64,000 nt of DNA from Dietzia natronolimnaea (GCF_002289575.1 NZ_NTGA01000019.1:1-64000), one strand, 5' to 3'. Positions 7,650-16,657 are shown, numbered from the stretch's first letter. Notes: generated from the letters alone by a model not told the origin. A program made the numbers and translations.

Positions 7650-9479
7650 GAGACTGCTGAACAAGCTGTGTTCCTAGCGGCGAGGGGTGTGGCCGGTTGT
7701 GGGTGAGGGGCCGGTTGGCCGTCGCGCGGAGTGCGGGGCTTGAGATATCTGGGGTCGGCGACCGGTGGTGGCGCTCGTGGCGGGTCGTTCGAGCCTCTTC
7801 CCGGGGGCGGCCCTGACGTGCTGGTCAGGCCAGGGCCCAGGTTCCGTTCTGGTGGGTCAGGCCCATGGCGAGCAGTCGCCGCAGGTTGAGGGCGGCGACG
7901 CGGTGGTGGAGCCAGTTGTTGTTCTTGTCGACCCCGCGGTACGGCACGCGGCGAGCGCCTCGGGTGAGCCAGGCGATCGAGCGCTCCACCATGGGGCGGT
8001 GCTGTCGGTAGACGGTCTTGAAGTTCTCGTCACCAGCCCGCTGGCGGTGCTGGCGCTGGAGAAGGTGATGCTCGCCGAGCAGCACGGTGCGTCCCGTGGC
8101 CGAGGTGGTGCACCGCTGGCGCAGCGGGCAGCCGCGGCAGGCTGCTTTGAATGTGGCGCGGCCGTGCACTGTCACCGTCCGCGTGATGTTGCCGGGGCAG
8201 GTCAGCGTGCCCGCCGCGGCGTCGAAGGTGAAGTCGTCGAGGGTGAACCCGCCCTCGACCGTAGGCCGTAGCGGCCACGGTTTGACCAGGGGCAGCCACT
8301 GCTTTCCCGCCAGGGCGTGGAGCATGTCGCCGCTGGCATACGCCGAGTCGCCGAGCACCTCGACCTTCTCGTCGGCGCCGATAGTGGGATCGGCGGTGAC
8401 CAGCTCCGCACCGATCGCGGCATCGGAGTTGGTCGGCCCGTTTGTTTTGGTCAGCGCGCACATGGTGGTCAGGCCGGTGTCGGGCTCGACCACGATATGG
8501 GCCTTGAACCCGTCCTGGCGCCGTTGCCGGGTCTTGTGCGCGTGCCGGGAATCAGGGTCCACGGTGGAGATCACCCGATCCGGTGCCGTGCGGCGGGCGA
8601 TACGCCAGCGCCCGTCCGTGCCATCAGAGTCGTCGGCGGGCTCGACGTCCTGACCGGCCACCAGCGCCAACAGCGCCACCGCCTCGGCCGGTCTGCCGCC
8701 GGCGGCGGTGATCGCCTCAACATCCAGAGCCTCAAGCAGTGCCAGAGCGTCCGCGACCAGGGCAGAGACCAGCTCGTCGCGGGCAGCCTGGTCATCCCAG
8801 GCGATGCGGGGCTTACCGGGCGCGGTGTAGTCCTGCCCGCACACTGCCGCCAGCCTGGTGCACTCGCAGGCGATCAGTTCCTTCGCACCCGGCACCTCGC
8901 GGCCGACCCGACGGATCTGGGCGATGAGTTGGGTGATCGTGTCCTGACGGGCCACCGCGTCATCCAGGACCGTCGAATCCAGGGCGCGGCGGGTCTTGGT
9001 CTTGACCGCCCCGGTCTCGGCGATGACCTGGCGCACCACCTCGAAGATCCGCTGCGGTCGGTCACTGGCCGCCAACCGGCGCCGCCAGTAGGTCAACGTC
9101 GACGAATCGAATCCCTTCGCATCGACCGCATACCCGCATGCGGCCTTCCACCGCAGATCAAACGTCAACGCATCGACCGCCTCACGGTCCGAGTGGCCGA
9201 ACAGCGCTTGCAGCACTATGACCGAGGCAATCACCTCACCCGGGATCGACGGCCGGCCCCGGCCCGAGGGAAACAGATCTGCGAACAACTCCGCCGGAAA
9301 CAGGCGATCTCGATGCTCGGCCAGCAACGCGAACACGCTGCCGGGCTCGAGTAGATGCCCCGCCACCGACTCCACATCCAGCAACTCGCGCTGCCGATCC
9401 GACTCACCCTGCATGCCCCACATCATTTCAAGCCGGCACCAACGCCGCAGGCGAGCCACGCCCTTTGTTCAGCAGTCTC
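7650..9479 (-). mobile_element. complete IS1182-family insertion sequence
   Basis: The element is bounded by exact inverted repeats GAGACTGCTGAACAA (7650-7664) and TTGTTCAGCAGTCTC (9465-9479). CTAG lies on both outer sides (7646-7649 and 9480-9483), consistent with a 4-base target duplication or with insertion at a palindromic CTAG. It contains one transposase gene on the minus strand. About 160 bases (7665-7824) between the left repeat and the transposase stop hold no gene. Transposase and termini both look intact, so it may be mobile. Confidence 0.92.
7825..9459 (-). CDS. IS1182-family transposase
   Basis: DDE transposase of 544 residues. The N-terminal DUF772-like region reads FGHSDREAVDALTFDLRWKAACGY and leads to a catalytic Asp in TRRALDSTVLDD. 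The core carries LGDSAYASGDM (second Asp), and the C-terminus has the Cys-rich CRGCPLRQRC block with VERSIAWLTRGARRVPYRG. The order matches IS1182. The start is uncertain: GTG at 9459 is only 20 bases inside the element and lacks a clear ribosome site; ATGs at 9426, 9423 and 9414 are alternatives. No frameshift or premature stop was seen. Confidence 0.88.
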   Translation of the reverse strand: MARLRRWCRLEMMWGMQGESDRQRELLDVESVAGHLLEPGSVFALLAEHRDRLFPAELFADLFPSGRGRPSIPGEVIASVIVLQALFGHSDREAVDALTFDLRWKAACGYAVDAKGFDSSTLTYWRRRLAASDRPQRIFEVVRQVIAETGAVKTKTRRALDSTVLDDAVARQDTITQLIAQIRRVGREVPGAKELIACECTRLAAVCGQDYTAPGKPRIAWDDQAARDELVSALVADALALLEALDVEAITAAGGRPAEAVALLALVAGQDVEPADDSDGTDGRWRIARRTAPDRVISTVDPDSRHAHKTRQRRQDGFKAHIVVEPDTGLTTMCALTKTNGPTNSDAAIGAELVTADPTIGADEKVEVLGDSAYASGDMLHALAGKQWLPLVKPWPLRPTVEGGFTLDDFTFDAAAGTLTCPGNITRTVTVHGRATFKAACRGCPLRQRCTTSATGRTVLLGEHHLLQRQHRQRAGDENFKTVYRQHRPMVERSIAWLTRGARRVPYRGVDKNNNWLHHRVAALNLRRLLAMGLTHQNGTWALA

Positions 9480-9496
9480 CTAGTGCGGGAGACGTC

Positions 9497-10135
9497 CTAG
9501 TCGGTCCCCCGCTGGTCCGAGTCGTCCCGGAACTCCTGCCCGGTCCCGCGTGCGAGCAGGTCGAAGGCCTCGTCGAGATAGTGCGCCGGGTCGTGCACCG
9601 CGTCGTCGCGGCCCGGCTCTCCCGCGGGTGGCTGGTGCCTGAGCACCGATGCTCCGGCGGCCAGGCCGAGGTCCAGGAGCACGCGGACCCGGAACGCGCT
9701 CAGGTGGGGCGCCCGACGACAGACCGCCTCGTACAGCGGATCGAGGATGCTCTCGGCACAGGGGTGCTCCTCGTCGCCCATCAGCAGCATGACCTGTTCA
9801 CCGAGCACGAGGAGGTTCTCTGCCGCGACGATGTCGTCCTGCGAGCGACCGTAGGACTCCCGGAAGATCGAGCGCAGGACGTCGAGCGGCGACATCCCCG
9901 CCGGCGCCCGGTCGACCCGACGGACCCATTCCGCGACCTGCTCGCGGAGGAAGTGGACGAACGCGCCCTCGCGGTGGGCGAAATAGTTGTGGAACGTGCG
10001 GGTGGAGACGCCGGCCCGGTCGGCGATCGCCGAGACCGTCGCCCCCTCCGCGCCCTCGGCGACCAGGAGTTCGACCGCGGCCACCGAGAGTCGCGTGCGG
10101 GTGTCGGCCTTCTTCCGCTCCCGGAGGTTAGCCAT
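9497..10135 (-). CDS. TetR-family transcriptional regulator of the MMPL gene
   Basis: DNA-binding repressor of 212 residues. The N-terminal helix-turn-helix is clear (TVSAIADRAGVSTRTFHNYFAHREGAF, about residues 30-55) and the variable C-terminal ligand domain follows. The ATG at 10135 overlaps the MMPL stop (10128-10130) by eight bases, so the two are co-transcribed. A likely operator is the palindrome at 12705-12721 upstream of the MMPL gene. The stop lies 14 bases beyond the edge of the insertion sequence, so the gene was not damaged by it. The ligand is unknown. Confidence 0.87.
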   Translation of the reverse strand: MANLRERKKADTRTRLSVAAVELLVAEGAEGATVSAIADRAGVSTRTFHNYFAHREGAFVHFLREQVAEWVRRVDRAPAGMSPLDVLRSIFRESYGRSQDDIVAAENLLVLGEQVMLLMGDEEHPCAESILDPLYEAVCRRAPHLSAFRVRVLLDLGLAAGASVLRHQPPAGEPGRDDAVHDPAHYLDEAFDLLARGTGQEFRDDSDQRGTD

Positions 10136-12638
10136 CTGTCCGCGTCCCGGGACCACCACCGCCGTCCGACTCACCGCGCGACTCGTGCCTGCCGGCCCCC
10201 GGGGACTGGTCGGCGACGGTGTCGGACGAGTGCCGGCCACCGACGAGTGCCGCTTCGCGGTCGGCGCCGCCGTCGGCGTCACCGCCCGTGCCGGGGTCGG
10301 TCCCCCGCTGCGCCGACCCCTCGGCGGTCTCCAGAGCCGACCCCTCGACGTCGACGGTGGGCAGGATCCTGTCCAACCAGCGCGGCAGGCCCCAGGCCCG
10401 CTCGCCGAGGAGGAACATCACCGCCGGGATGATCGTCATGCGCACCACGAACGCGTCGAACAGCACCGCGATCGCGAGCGCGAAGCCCATCACCTTGATG
10501 AACTGCTCGTCGATCGTCATGAAGGCGGCGAAGACGCTGATCATGATCAACGCGGCGGCGGTGACGACGCGGGCCCCGTGTTTGAAGCCGTTGGCGACCG
10601 CGTTGTGGGCGGTCTTGCCGTGCACCCACCCCTCCCGCATCCTCGTGACCAGGAACACCTGGTAGTCCATCGCCAGACCGAACACGATGCCGATGAGCAT
10701 GATCGGCAGGAAGCTGATGACGGGTTGCGGATCGGAGATGATCCCGCCCCAGCCCTCCTGCCAGATCGCCACGGTGACGCCGAAGGTCGCCGCGACCGAG
10801 AGGCCGAAGCCCAGCGCCGCGATCAGCGGCACCCAGATCGACCGGAACACCAGCATGAGCAGGATGAACGCGAGCGCCAGCACGATGGCGATGTACGGCA
10901 GCAGCACCTCGGTCAGGCGTTCGGAGATGTCCTCGTAGATCGGGGTGACGCCGGTGACGGAGTAGGTGCCCCCGGTCTCCTGTTCGAAGGCCGCGACCCC
11001 GGACCTGATTTCAGCGAGAACCTCCGCGGCCCGCTCGTCGTTCGTACCGTACTAGGGCGTGACGAGGAGTTGGGCGGCGTCGCCCGCCTCGTTGGTCTCG
11101 ATGATCTGCGCGTTCTGCACACCGTCGAGCGCCTGGATGTCCGCCGCAGCGGTGGCCCACGCGGCCGGACGCTCCTCCTCCGCGACATCGAGCGTGTCCA
11201 CGAAGGCGATCATGGGGGCGTTGCGACCGGGGCCGAACGCCTGGTCGGTCATGTCGTAGGCCACGCGGTTCGGGGTGTCCGGGGCCATCGTGCCGTCGGA
11301 CGGCATGGCCAGTCGCAGCTGCACGGCCGGCAGGGCCAGCAGGACGAGCAGCAGGACACCGGCGGTCGCGAAGAACACGGGACGGGCGCGGATGCGGCGC
11401 ACCCAGGTCAGGCCCATCGTCGGCTTCTCGTCCTCCGGGTCGGGCGCCTTGACGCCCTTGACGCGGGCCGCGAAGAGCCTGGTCCCGACAGCACCGAGGA
11501 TGGCGGGCAGCAGCGTGATGGCGACCAGAACGGCGATCGCGACGGTCGCCGCGGCGGACAGTGCCATCGCGGTGAGGAACGGGATGTTGATGATCGACAG
11601 GGCCGCGAGGGCGACGAGCACGGTGAGACCGGCGAAGACGACCGCAGAGCCGGCCTTGCCGACCGCCAGCCCGGCGAGGTGTGCGCGCTGCTTGGCGTCT
11701 ATGGTCTTGAGCTTCTCCGCGAGCTCCGCGGGCTCGAGATCGTTTCCGCCGATGTGTTTGACCAGCTCCGTACGGAAACGGGAGACGATGAACAACGCGT
11801 AGTCGATCCCCACGGCCAGACCGATCATGGACGCCAGGGTCGGCGTCATGGTGTTGATCGTGTCGGTGAAGGCGGTGGCCGCGAAGATGCCCGCGATGCC
11901 GATCCCGACGCCGATGATCCCGGTGAGCAGCGGCATCCCCGCGGCGATCAGCGAACCGAAGGTGACCAAGAGGATCACCGCCGCCACCGCGATGCCGATG
12001 AGCTCGCCGATGGCGCTGATCTCGGACATCTGGAAGGCGTTCCCGGAGTACGCGATGGTCAGGTCGCCCTCGTGCCCGGCCACGACGTCCGCGAAGGCGT
12101 CGCGGTCCTCGGCGTCGATGTCCATGGTCGTCTCGGCCGCGAACAGGACCTGGACGGTGCCGGTCGTCTCGTCCGCGCTGAGCGGGCTCAGGGCCGCGAT
12201 GTCGGCCTCGATCTGCTCCTGCGGGATCTCCTGGGCGGCCTTGGCCTCGGTCAGCTGCTGGGACAGCCCCTCGGCGGCGATCACCGGGTTGACGATCGCG
12301 TCGGTGTCGGCGAGGAAGTCCAGCTCCCGCACCTGTGCGAGGAATGCGTCGACGTCCTCCGTCACAGCCGGATCGGTGAGGGTGCTGCCCTCCGGGGCGC
12401 GGATGACCACTGTCCCCGTGGGGGCGTCGAGTTGGTCCCCCGCCCCGGCGAACCGCTCCTGCATCTCCTCCTGGGTCTCGATCGACTCCAGGCCCGGGAT
12501 CGAGAAGGTGGTGCTGGTCTGCTGCGACATCGTGGCCGCGGCGGTGCCCACGCCGACGATCAACAGCATCCAGGCCGCGATGAACCGCCACCTGAACAGA
12601 TAGGCGGACCGCCCGATGCGGTAGAGGAATGACGCCAT
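10128..12638 (-). pseudogene. MMPL-family RND transporter interrupted by an in-frame TAG
   Basis: Large membrane exporter of the MmpL/RND superfamily; in mycolic-acid bacteria such proteins export lipids or drugs. Starting at ATG 12638 (AGGAG upstream), 528 codons run to TAG at 11052-11054. The same frame then continues without interruption for over 300 codons to TAA 10128. Each half has a characteristic segment, GLAVGIDYALFIVSRFR in the first and VFGLAMDYQVFLVTRMREG in the second, with the Asp-Tyr pairs used for proton relay. The break lies in the second extracellular loop (LLVTP-stop-YGTNDERAAEVL). A single CAG or GAG to TAG change would explain it. It is pseudogenised unless TAG is read through. 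An acidic, disordered tail ends the protein. Confidence 0.88.
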
Positions 12639-12704
12639 GCGCTGGCTCCTGGTGCGTAGGTGCGGGAAGCGGAACCCTCGCAGTTTTGCACGGGCACTGC
12701 ACCA

Positions 12705-12721
12705 TTGCACAGCCTGTGCAA
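12705..12721. promoter_or_regulatory. 17-base palindrome, candidate TetR operator
   Basis: TTGCACAG-C-CTGTGCAA is a perfect inverted repeat about 70 bases upstream of the MMPL start. A further TTGCAC half-site lies at 12686-12691. The position suits binding by the TetR protein encoded at the end of the MMPL transcript. Binding is inferred from placement only. Confidence 0.5.
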
Positions 12722-12770
12722 CCACTTGTGGCGAACGCCACCCTGTCCTGATGCGCCGCCCGCCTTGTCG

Positions 12771-12785
12771 ATACCCCCGGGGTAT
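12771..12785. promoter_or_regulatory. CsoR/CstR-type operator
   Basis: ATACCCCCGGGGTAT is a near-palindrome with the G/C tract flanked by AT/TA that CsoR-family repressors recognise. CstR, the per/polysulfide-sensing member, controls persulfide dioxygenase and rhodanese genes in other bacteria. It lies 54 bases before the persulfide dioxygenase start. No CsoR-family gene is in this window. Confidence 0.7.
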
Positions 12786-12838
12786 GTACAGTCGTGGCAC
12801 ACCCCTCGCAGGGAACACCGACCGACAAGGAGAGCACC

Positions 12839-14233
12839 ATGCTTCTCGAACGCATCTACGACGAGGACCTCGCCCAGGCCGGCTACTTCATCGGCTGCCA
12901 GGCCAAGGGGGAGGCCGTGGTGGTCGACGCCCGCCGCGACATCCGCGAGTACCTGGACCTGGCCGCCCGTCACGGCATGACCATCACCGCGGTCACCGAG
13001 ACCCACATCCACGCCGACTACCTGTCCGGCACCCGCGAACTCGCGGCCGCCACCGGGGCGACCGTCTACGTCTCCGGCGAGGGCGGTGACGACTGGCAGT
13101 ACCGCTTCGCCGCGGAGCGCCTGTACCACGGCGACCGGCTGACACTCGGCAACATCACCGTCGAGGCCGTGCACACACCGGGCCACACGCCGGAGCACCT
13201 GTCGTTCCTCATCACTGACGGCGCGTTCGCCGATACCCCCGGGTACATGCTGACCGGCGACTTCGTCTTCTCCGGCGACCTCGGCCGGCCCGACCTGCTC
13301 GACGAGGCCGCGGGCGGGGTCGACACCCGTTTCGCCGGCGCCAAGCAGATCTTCCGGAGCCTGAAGGACTCGTTCGTCACGCTGCCGGACCACGTCCAGG
13401 TCTTCCCGGGCCACGGCTCGGGCAGCGCCTGCGGCAAGGCGCTCGGCGCGCTTCCGTCGACCAGCGTCGGGTACGAGCGTCGATACGCGTGGTGGGCGGG
13501 GTACGTCAACGACGACGACGAAGAGGGCTTCATCTCCGAACTCCTCGACGGCCAGCCGGACGCGCACGCGTATTTCGGGCGGATGAAGCGGCAGAACCGG
13601 CAGGGTCCGGACGTCCTCGGACCGCTGGCCCCGCTGCGCCGTTACGAGTCCGCGGAGGTGGCCGACGCCCTCGAGACGAACGAGGTCGTCGTCGTCGACA
13701 CCCGCGGCCAGGACGAGGTCCACGCGGGCACCGTCCCCGGCTCGCTCAACATCCCCGGCGTCGACAAGGCCGCCTCCTTCGGCGCCTGGGTCTACGACCC
13801 CGAGAAGGAGGACACGCCCCTGGTGGTCCTGGCCGAGGACGTCGAGATGGCCGAGGCGTTCCGGGATCACCTGCTACGGGTCGGCATCGACACCGTCACC
13901 GGCTACACCACCGGCCTCGAGTGTCTGCCCATGACGACCCCCGAGATGATCGGGCCCGACGAGCTGGACGCGTTCGACGCCGCCATGGTCCTGGACGTGC
14001 GGAACAAGACCGAGCACTCCGAGGGGCACATCCCGGGCTCCGAGCAGCTCAGCGGCGGCCGACTCCTGTGGAACCTCGACCGGCTCCCGACCGACGGGCC
14101 GATCGTGACGTACTGCCAGAGCGGCGTCCGCAACTCGGTCGCGGCCAGTGCACTGCGTCGCGCCGGCTACCACGTGGTCGAGCTCGAGGGCAGCTACGCC
14201 GCCTGGTCCGAGCGCACCCTCGTCTCCGCCTGA
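12839..14233 (+). CDS. persulfide dioxygenase-rhodanese fusion (CstB/ETHE1-like)
   Basis: Oxidises persulfides to sulfite and handles the sulfane sulfur. The N-terminal MBL domain (about residues 1-230) carries THIHADYLSG, HTPGHTPEHLSF and the metal Asp of LTGDFVFSGDLGR, as in ETHE1 persulfide dioxygenases. Two rhodanese domains follow. The first (about 260-340) lacks a catalytic Cys. The second (about 350-460) has the active loop TYCQSGVRNS. This matches CstB-like architecture at 464 residues. ATG 12839 is chosen over an upstream ATG because AAGGAG lies at 12827-12832. It heads the operon under the CsoR/CstR-like operator. A strong hairpin (14254-14280) follows, so downstream genes may be less expressed. 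Confidence 0.9.
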   Translation: MLLERIYDEDLAQAGYFIGCQAKGEAVVVDARRDIREYLDLAARHGMTITAVTETHIHADYLSGTRELAAATGATVYVSGEGGDDWQYRFAAERLYHGDRLTLGNITVEAVHTPGHTPEHLSFLITDGAFADTPGYMLTGDFVFSGDLGRPDLLDEAAGGVDTRFAGAKQIFRSLKDSFVTLPDHVQVFPGHGSGSACGKALGALPSTSVGYERRYAWWAGYVNDDDEEGFISELLDGQPDAHAYFGRMKRQNRQGPDVLGPLAPLRRYESAEVADALETNEVVVVDTRGQDEVHAGTVPGSLNIPGVDKAASFGAWVYDPEKEDTPLVVLAEDVEMAEAFRDHLLRVGIDTVTGYTTGLECLPMTTPEMIGPDELDAFDAAMVLDVRNKTEHSEGHIPGSEQLSGGRLLWNLDRLPTDGPIVTYCQSGVRNSVAASALRRAGYHVVELEGSYAAWSERTLVSA

Positions 14234-14253
14234 GCGGACCCACCGCACACCCC

Positions 14254-14280
14254 GGGGGCCGGACCACCCGTCCGGCCCCC
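14254..14280 (+). terminator. GC-rich hairpin after the persulfide dioxygenase gene
   Basis: GGGGGCCGGAC (14254-14264) pairs perfectly with GTCCGGCCCCC (14270-14280) around a 5-base loop. There is no T-run, so it may be an attenuator or an mRNA-stabilising hairpin within the operon rather than a full terminator. Confidence 0.6.
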
Positions 14281-14338
14281 GGCCCCGCGGCGACCCGCCG
14301 CCACTCCGACTCCCCACACGAAAGGGCCGACACCACCC

Positions 14339-14935
14339 ATGCTCTCCAGCCTCACCCACGCCCCGACCATCGCCCCGGCCGACCTGCGCGATGCGATGGA
14401 CTCGGACACCCCGCCCACCGTCATCGACGTGCGGTCCGGCGCCGAGTACTCCTCCGTCCACATCCGCGGCTCCTACAACGTGCCGCTGCCCCTGCTCGCC
14501 GAGCACGGGGAGGAGTTCGCCTCCCGCCTGCCGGGACAGGTCGTGTTGATCTGCCAGTCCGGCAACCGCGCCCGCCAGGCGGGCCAGCGCCTCGAGTCCG
14601 TGGGCGTGGACCCTGACTCGGTGACCGTCCTCGACGGCGGGATCGCCGCGTTCGAGTCCGCCGGCGGCGAGGTCGTCCGCGGCGCGGGCCCGTGGGCGAT
14701 GGACCGGCAGGTCCGCATGGCCGCCGGCTCCCTCGTGCTGGTGGGCGTGACGGCCTCGAAGGTGCTCTCCCCGAAGTTCGCCTACCTCGCCGGCGCCATC
14801 GGGGCCGGGCTGACCTACTCCGCCGCGAGCAACTCCTGCGCCATGGCCGCCGCCCTGTCGAAGATGCCGTGGAACCGCTCGGCCGACGAGCCCGGACTCG
14901 GCTCCGTGCTCGACTCGCTGCCCGCCCGCTCCTGA
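14339..14935 (+). CDS. YgaP-like membrane rhodanese (rhodanese + DUF2892)
   Basis: The N-terminal rhodanese domain (about residues 10-110) has the active-site loop LICQSGNRARQ with its Cys and the typical TVIDVRSGAEYSSVHIRGS entry. A C-terminal hydrophobic DUF2892 segment with two predicted membrane helices (about 125-170) resembles YgaP. Such proteins carry sulfane sulfur at the inner membrane face. It lies 105 bases after the persulfide dioxygenase gene and 54 bases before the sulfite exporter gene, in keeping with a sulfide detoxification role. Length is 198 residues. Confidence 0.88.
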   Translation: MLSSLTHAPTIAPADLRDAMDSDTPPTVIDVRSGAEYSSVHIRGSYNVPLPLLAEHGEEFASRLPGQVVLICQSGNRARQAGQRLESVGVDPDSVTVLDGGIAAFESAGGEVVRGAGPWAMDRQVRMAAGSLVLVGVTASKVLSPKFAYLAGAIGAGLTYSAASNSCAMAAALSKMPWNRSADEPGLGSVLDSLPARS

Positions 14936-14989
14936 CCCACCCGACCCCCGACACCGGAACCGGCGCCCCGCCGGAGAAAGGCACCTGAC

Positions 14990-15871
14990 ATGGAGATCAC
15001 CACGATCATCGTCGTGGCCCTGGCCGTCCTGGTCGGACTGTCCCTGGGCCTGCTCGGCGGGGGCGGTTCCATCCTCGTCGTCCCGCTGCTCACCTACATC
15101 GGCGGACTCGATCCCAAGGAGGCCATCGCCACCTCGCTGTTCGTCGTCGGCGCGACCTCGCTGGTCAGCCTGTTCGGCCACGCCCGCAAGGGCAACGTCC
15201 GGTGGCGCACCGGCCTGATCTTCGGCGCCGCCGGCATGGTCGGCGCGTTCGGCGGCGGGCTGGCCGGCGGCTACATCCCCGGTACCGTCCTGATGGTCGC
15301 CTTCGCGATCATGATGATCGCCACCGCGGGCGCCATGATCAAGGGCCGCAAGGACCGCGACGGCCAGAGCACCACCCATCACCACCCGCTGTGGCGGATC
15401 CTGCTGGACGGTCTCGTCGTGGGCGCCGCCACCGGACTGGTCGGTGCGGGCGGCGGATTCCTCGTCGTCCCGGCCCTGGTGCTCCTGGCGGGTCTACCGA
15501 TGACCGTCGCGGTGGGCACGTCCCTGCTGGTCATCGCCATGAAATCCTTCGCCGGACTCGGCGGCTACCTCACCTCGGTCAGCCTGGACTGGCCGCTCGT
15601 CGCCGCCGTCACCGCCGCCGCCATCGCCGGTTCCTTCGTCGGCATCCGGCTCACCTCGGTCGTCCCGGAGAAGGCGCTGCGCAAGGGGTTCGGCTACTTC
15701 GTCCTGCTCATGGGAGCCTTCGTCCTGTCCCAGGAACTGCCCTTCCCCGCCGCACCGATCATCCTGGGCACCGTCGCCATCCTGGGCACTGCCGCGGCGA
15801 CCTGCCTCCTCGCCGCCAAGGACCGCTGCCCGCTGAGATCCGCCACTCCGATCGCCGCGCGGGCCTCGTGA
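14990..15871 (+). CDS. TauE/SafE-family sulfite/organosulfonate exporter
   Basis: Membrane protein of 293 residues with about eight hydrophobic segments. The two duplicated family blocks are LSLGLLGGGGSILVVPLLTY near the N-terminus and GLVGAGGGFLVVPALVLLAGLP in the middle. Family members export sulfite, sulfoacetate or related anions. Placement after persulfide dioxygenase and two rhodaneses suggests export of the sulfite they make. ATG 14990 follows GGAGAAAGG. A small basic/Cys tail (LLAAKDRCPLRS) ends the protein. Confidence 0.88.
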   Translation: MEITTIIVVALAVLVGLSLGLLGGGGSILVVPLLTYIGGLDPKEAIATSLFVVGATSLVSLFGHARKGNVRWRTGLIFGAAGMVGAFGGGLAGGYIPGTVLMVAFAIMMIATAGAMIKGRKDRDGQSTTHHHPLWRILLDGLVVGAATGLVGAGGGFLVVPALVLLAGLPMTVAVGTSLLVIAMKSFAGLGGYLTSVSLDWPLVAAVTAAAIAGSFVGIRLTSVVPEKALRKGFGYFVLLMGAFVLSQELPFPAAPIILGTVAILGTAAATCLLAAKDRCPLRSATPIAARAS

Positions 15872-15880
15872 CGCGGAGCT

Positions 15881-15924
15881 GAACGGCCCCGGAACGGCCC
15901 CGGAACAGCCCCGGAACGGCCCCG
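15881..15924 (+). repeat. four tandem 11-base repeats before a terminator
   Basis: GAACGGCCCCG occurs four times head to tail (15881, 15892, 15903 with one change, 15914). The last copy forms the left arm of the hairpin at 15915-15960, so the array looks like slippage duplication of a terminator arm. Confidence 0.85.
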
Positions 15925-15960
15925 ACCGCACGGACCACGGCCCGTGCGGTCGGGGCCGTT
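15915..15960 (+). terminator. terminator hairpin of the sulfur detoxification operon
   Basis: Perfect 19-base arms AACGGCCCCGACCGCACGG (15915-15933) and its complement (15942-15960) enclose an 8-base loop. It lies between the exporter stop and the next gene on the same strand. There is no T-run, as is usual for high-GC actinobacterial terminators. Confidence 0.8.
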
Positions 15961-16010
15961 CCCGTCGACGCCGGTTGTCCTCCGACCGCGGTGCGCGCAC
16001 CATTCGCGTC

Positions 16011-16556
16011 ATGGATACAACTCTGCTCTGGGACGGCTGGGAACCGGTCGTCCACTCCGTCGTCATGGTCGTGTGCGGTTTCGTCGCCCTGGTCGTGATC
16101 CTCCGGGTATCCGGCCCACGCACCATGGCCAAGATGACGCCCCTCGACTTCATCGTGGCGGTGACCATCGGTTCGGCGTTCGGGCGCACACTCACCGCCA
16201 CCGAGGTGCCGCTGGCGCAGACGGTCCTGGTGTTGGCGCTACTCGTGGGCGTCCAGTGGTTGTTCGCGGCGGTCCGCGCGCGGTCTCCGCGCGTCCGGTC
16301 CCTGCTGGACAGCCCGCCGATCCTCCTCTACTACCAGGGGCGGATGCAGGGCAGGGCGCTACGGAGCCACCGCCTTCTCGAGGAGGACGTCCACACCGCG
16401 GCCCGGCAATCCGGGAAGGGTTCGCTCGAGCAGGTCGCGGCGGTGATCCTCCAACAGGACGGCAGCCTGGGGGTCATCGGTCGCGACGATCTGGGCGACG
16501 CCTCGAGCCTCCTGCCCTTCACGGGCCGACACGACATCCGTGACAACGAGGGCTGA
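16011..16556 (+). CDS. DUF421/YetF-family membrane protein
   Basis: Protein of 181 residues with three predicted N-terminal membrane helices and a soluble C-terminal domain. The family pattern RVSGPRTMAKMTPLDFIVAV (about residues 30-50) followed by GSAFGRTL is clear, and the soluble part includes LLYYQGRMQGRAL. The function of YetF-like proteins is not well defined. ATG 16011 is preferred over a TTG 12 codons upstream. It is a single gene after the operon terminator. Confidence 0.82.
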   Translation: MDTTLLWDGWEPVVHSVVMVVCGFVALVVILRVSGPRTMAKMTPLDFIVAVTIGSAFGRTLTATEVPLAQTVLVLALLVGVQWLFAAVRARSPRVRSLLDSPPILLYYQGRMQGRALRSHRLLEEDVHTAARQSGKGSLEQVAAVILQQDGSLGVIGRDDLGDASSLLPFTGRHDIRDNEG

Positions 16557-16657
16557 TCGAGGGATAGCTCGAGGGATAAAGGAATCATCCCCGACCGGTG
16601 GCGTGAGGAATATCACATCGTTACGGTGGCCCCACTGTGCTAGCGAAAGGCGGGGTC

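Noticed and set aside
9987-12632. Open frame of 881 codons antisense to the MMPL gene
   Set aside because: His/Asp/Arg-rich nonsense composition. Its length simply mirrors the MMPL codon bias, although it spans the region of the TAG break.
15881-15924. CRISPR-like array
   Set aside because: The 11-base repeats have no spacers and no cas genes are present. The 15-base and 26-base arrays at 19310 and 46605 are tandem without spacers as well.
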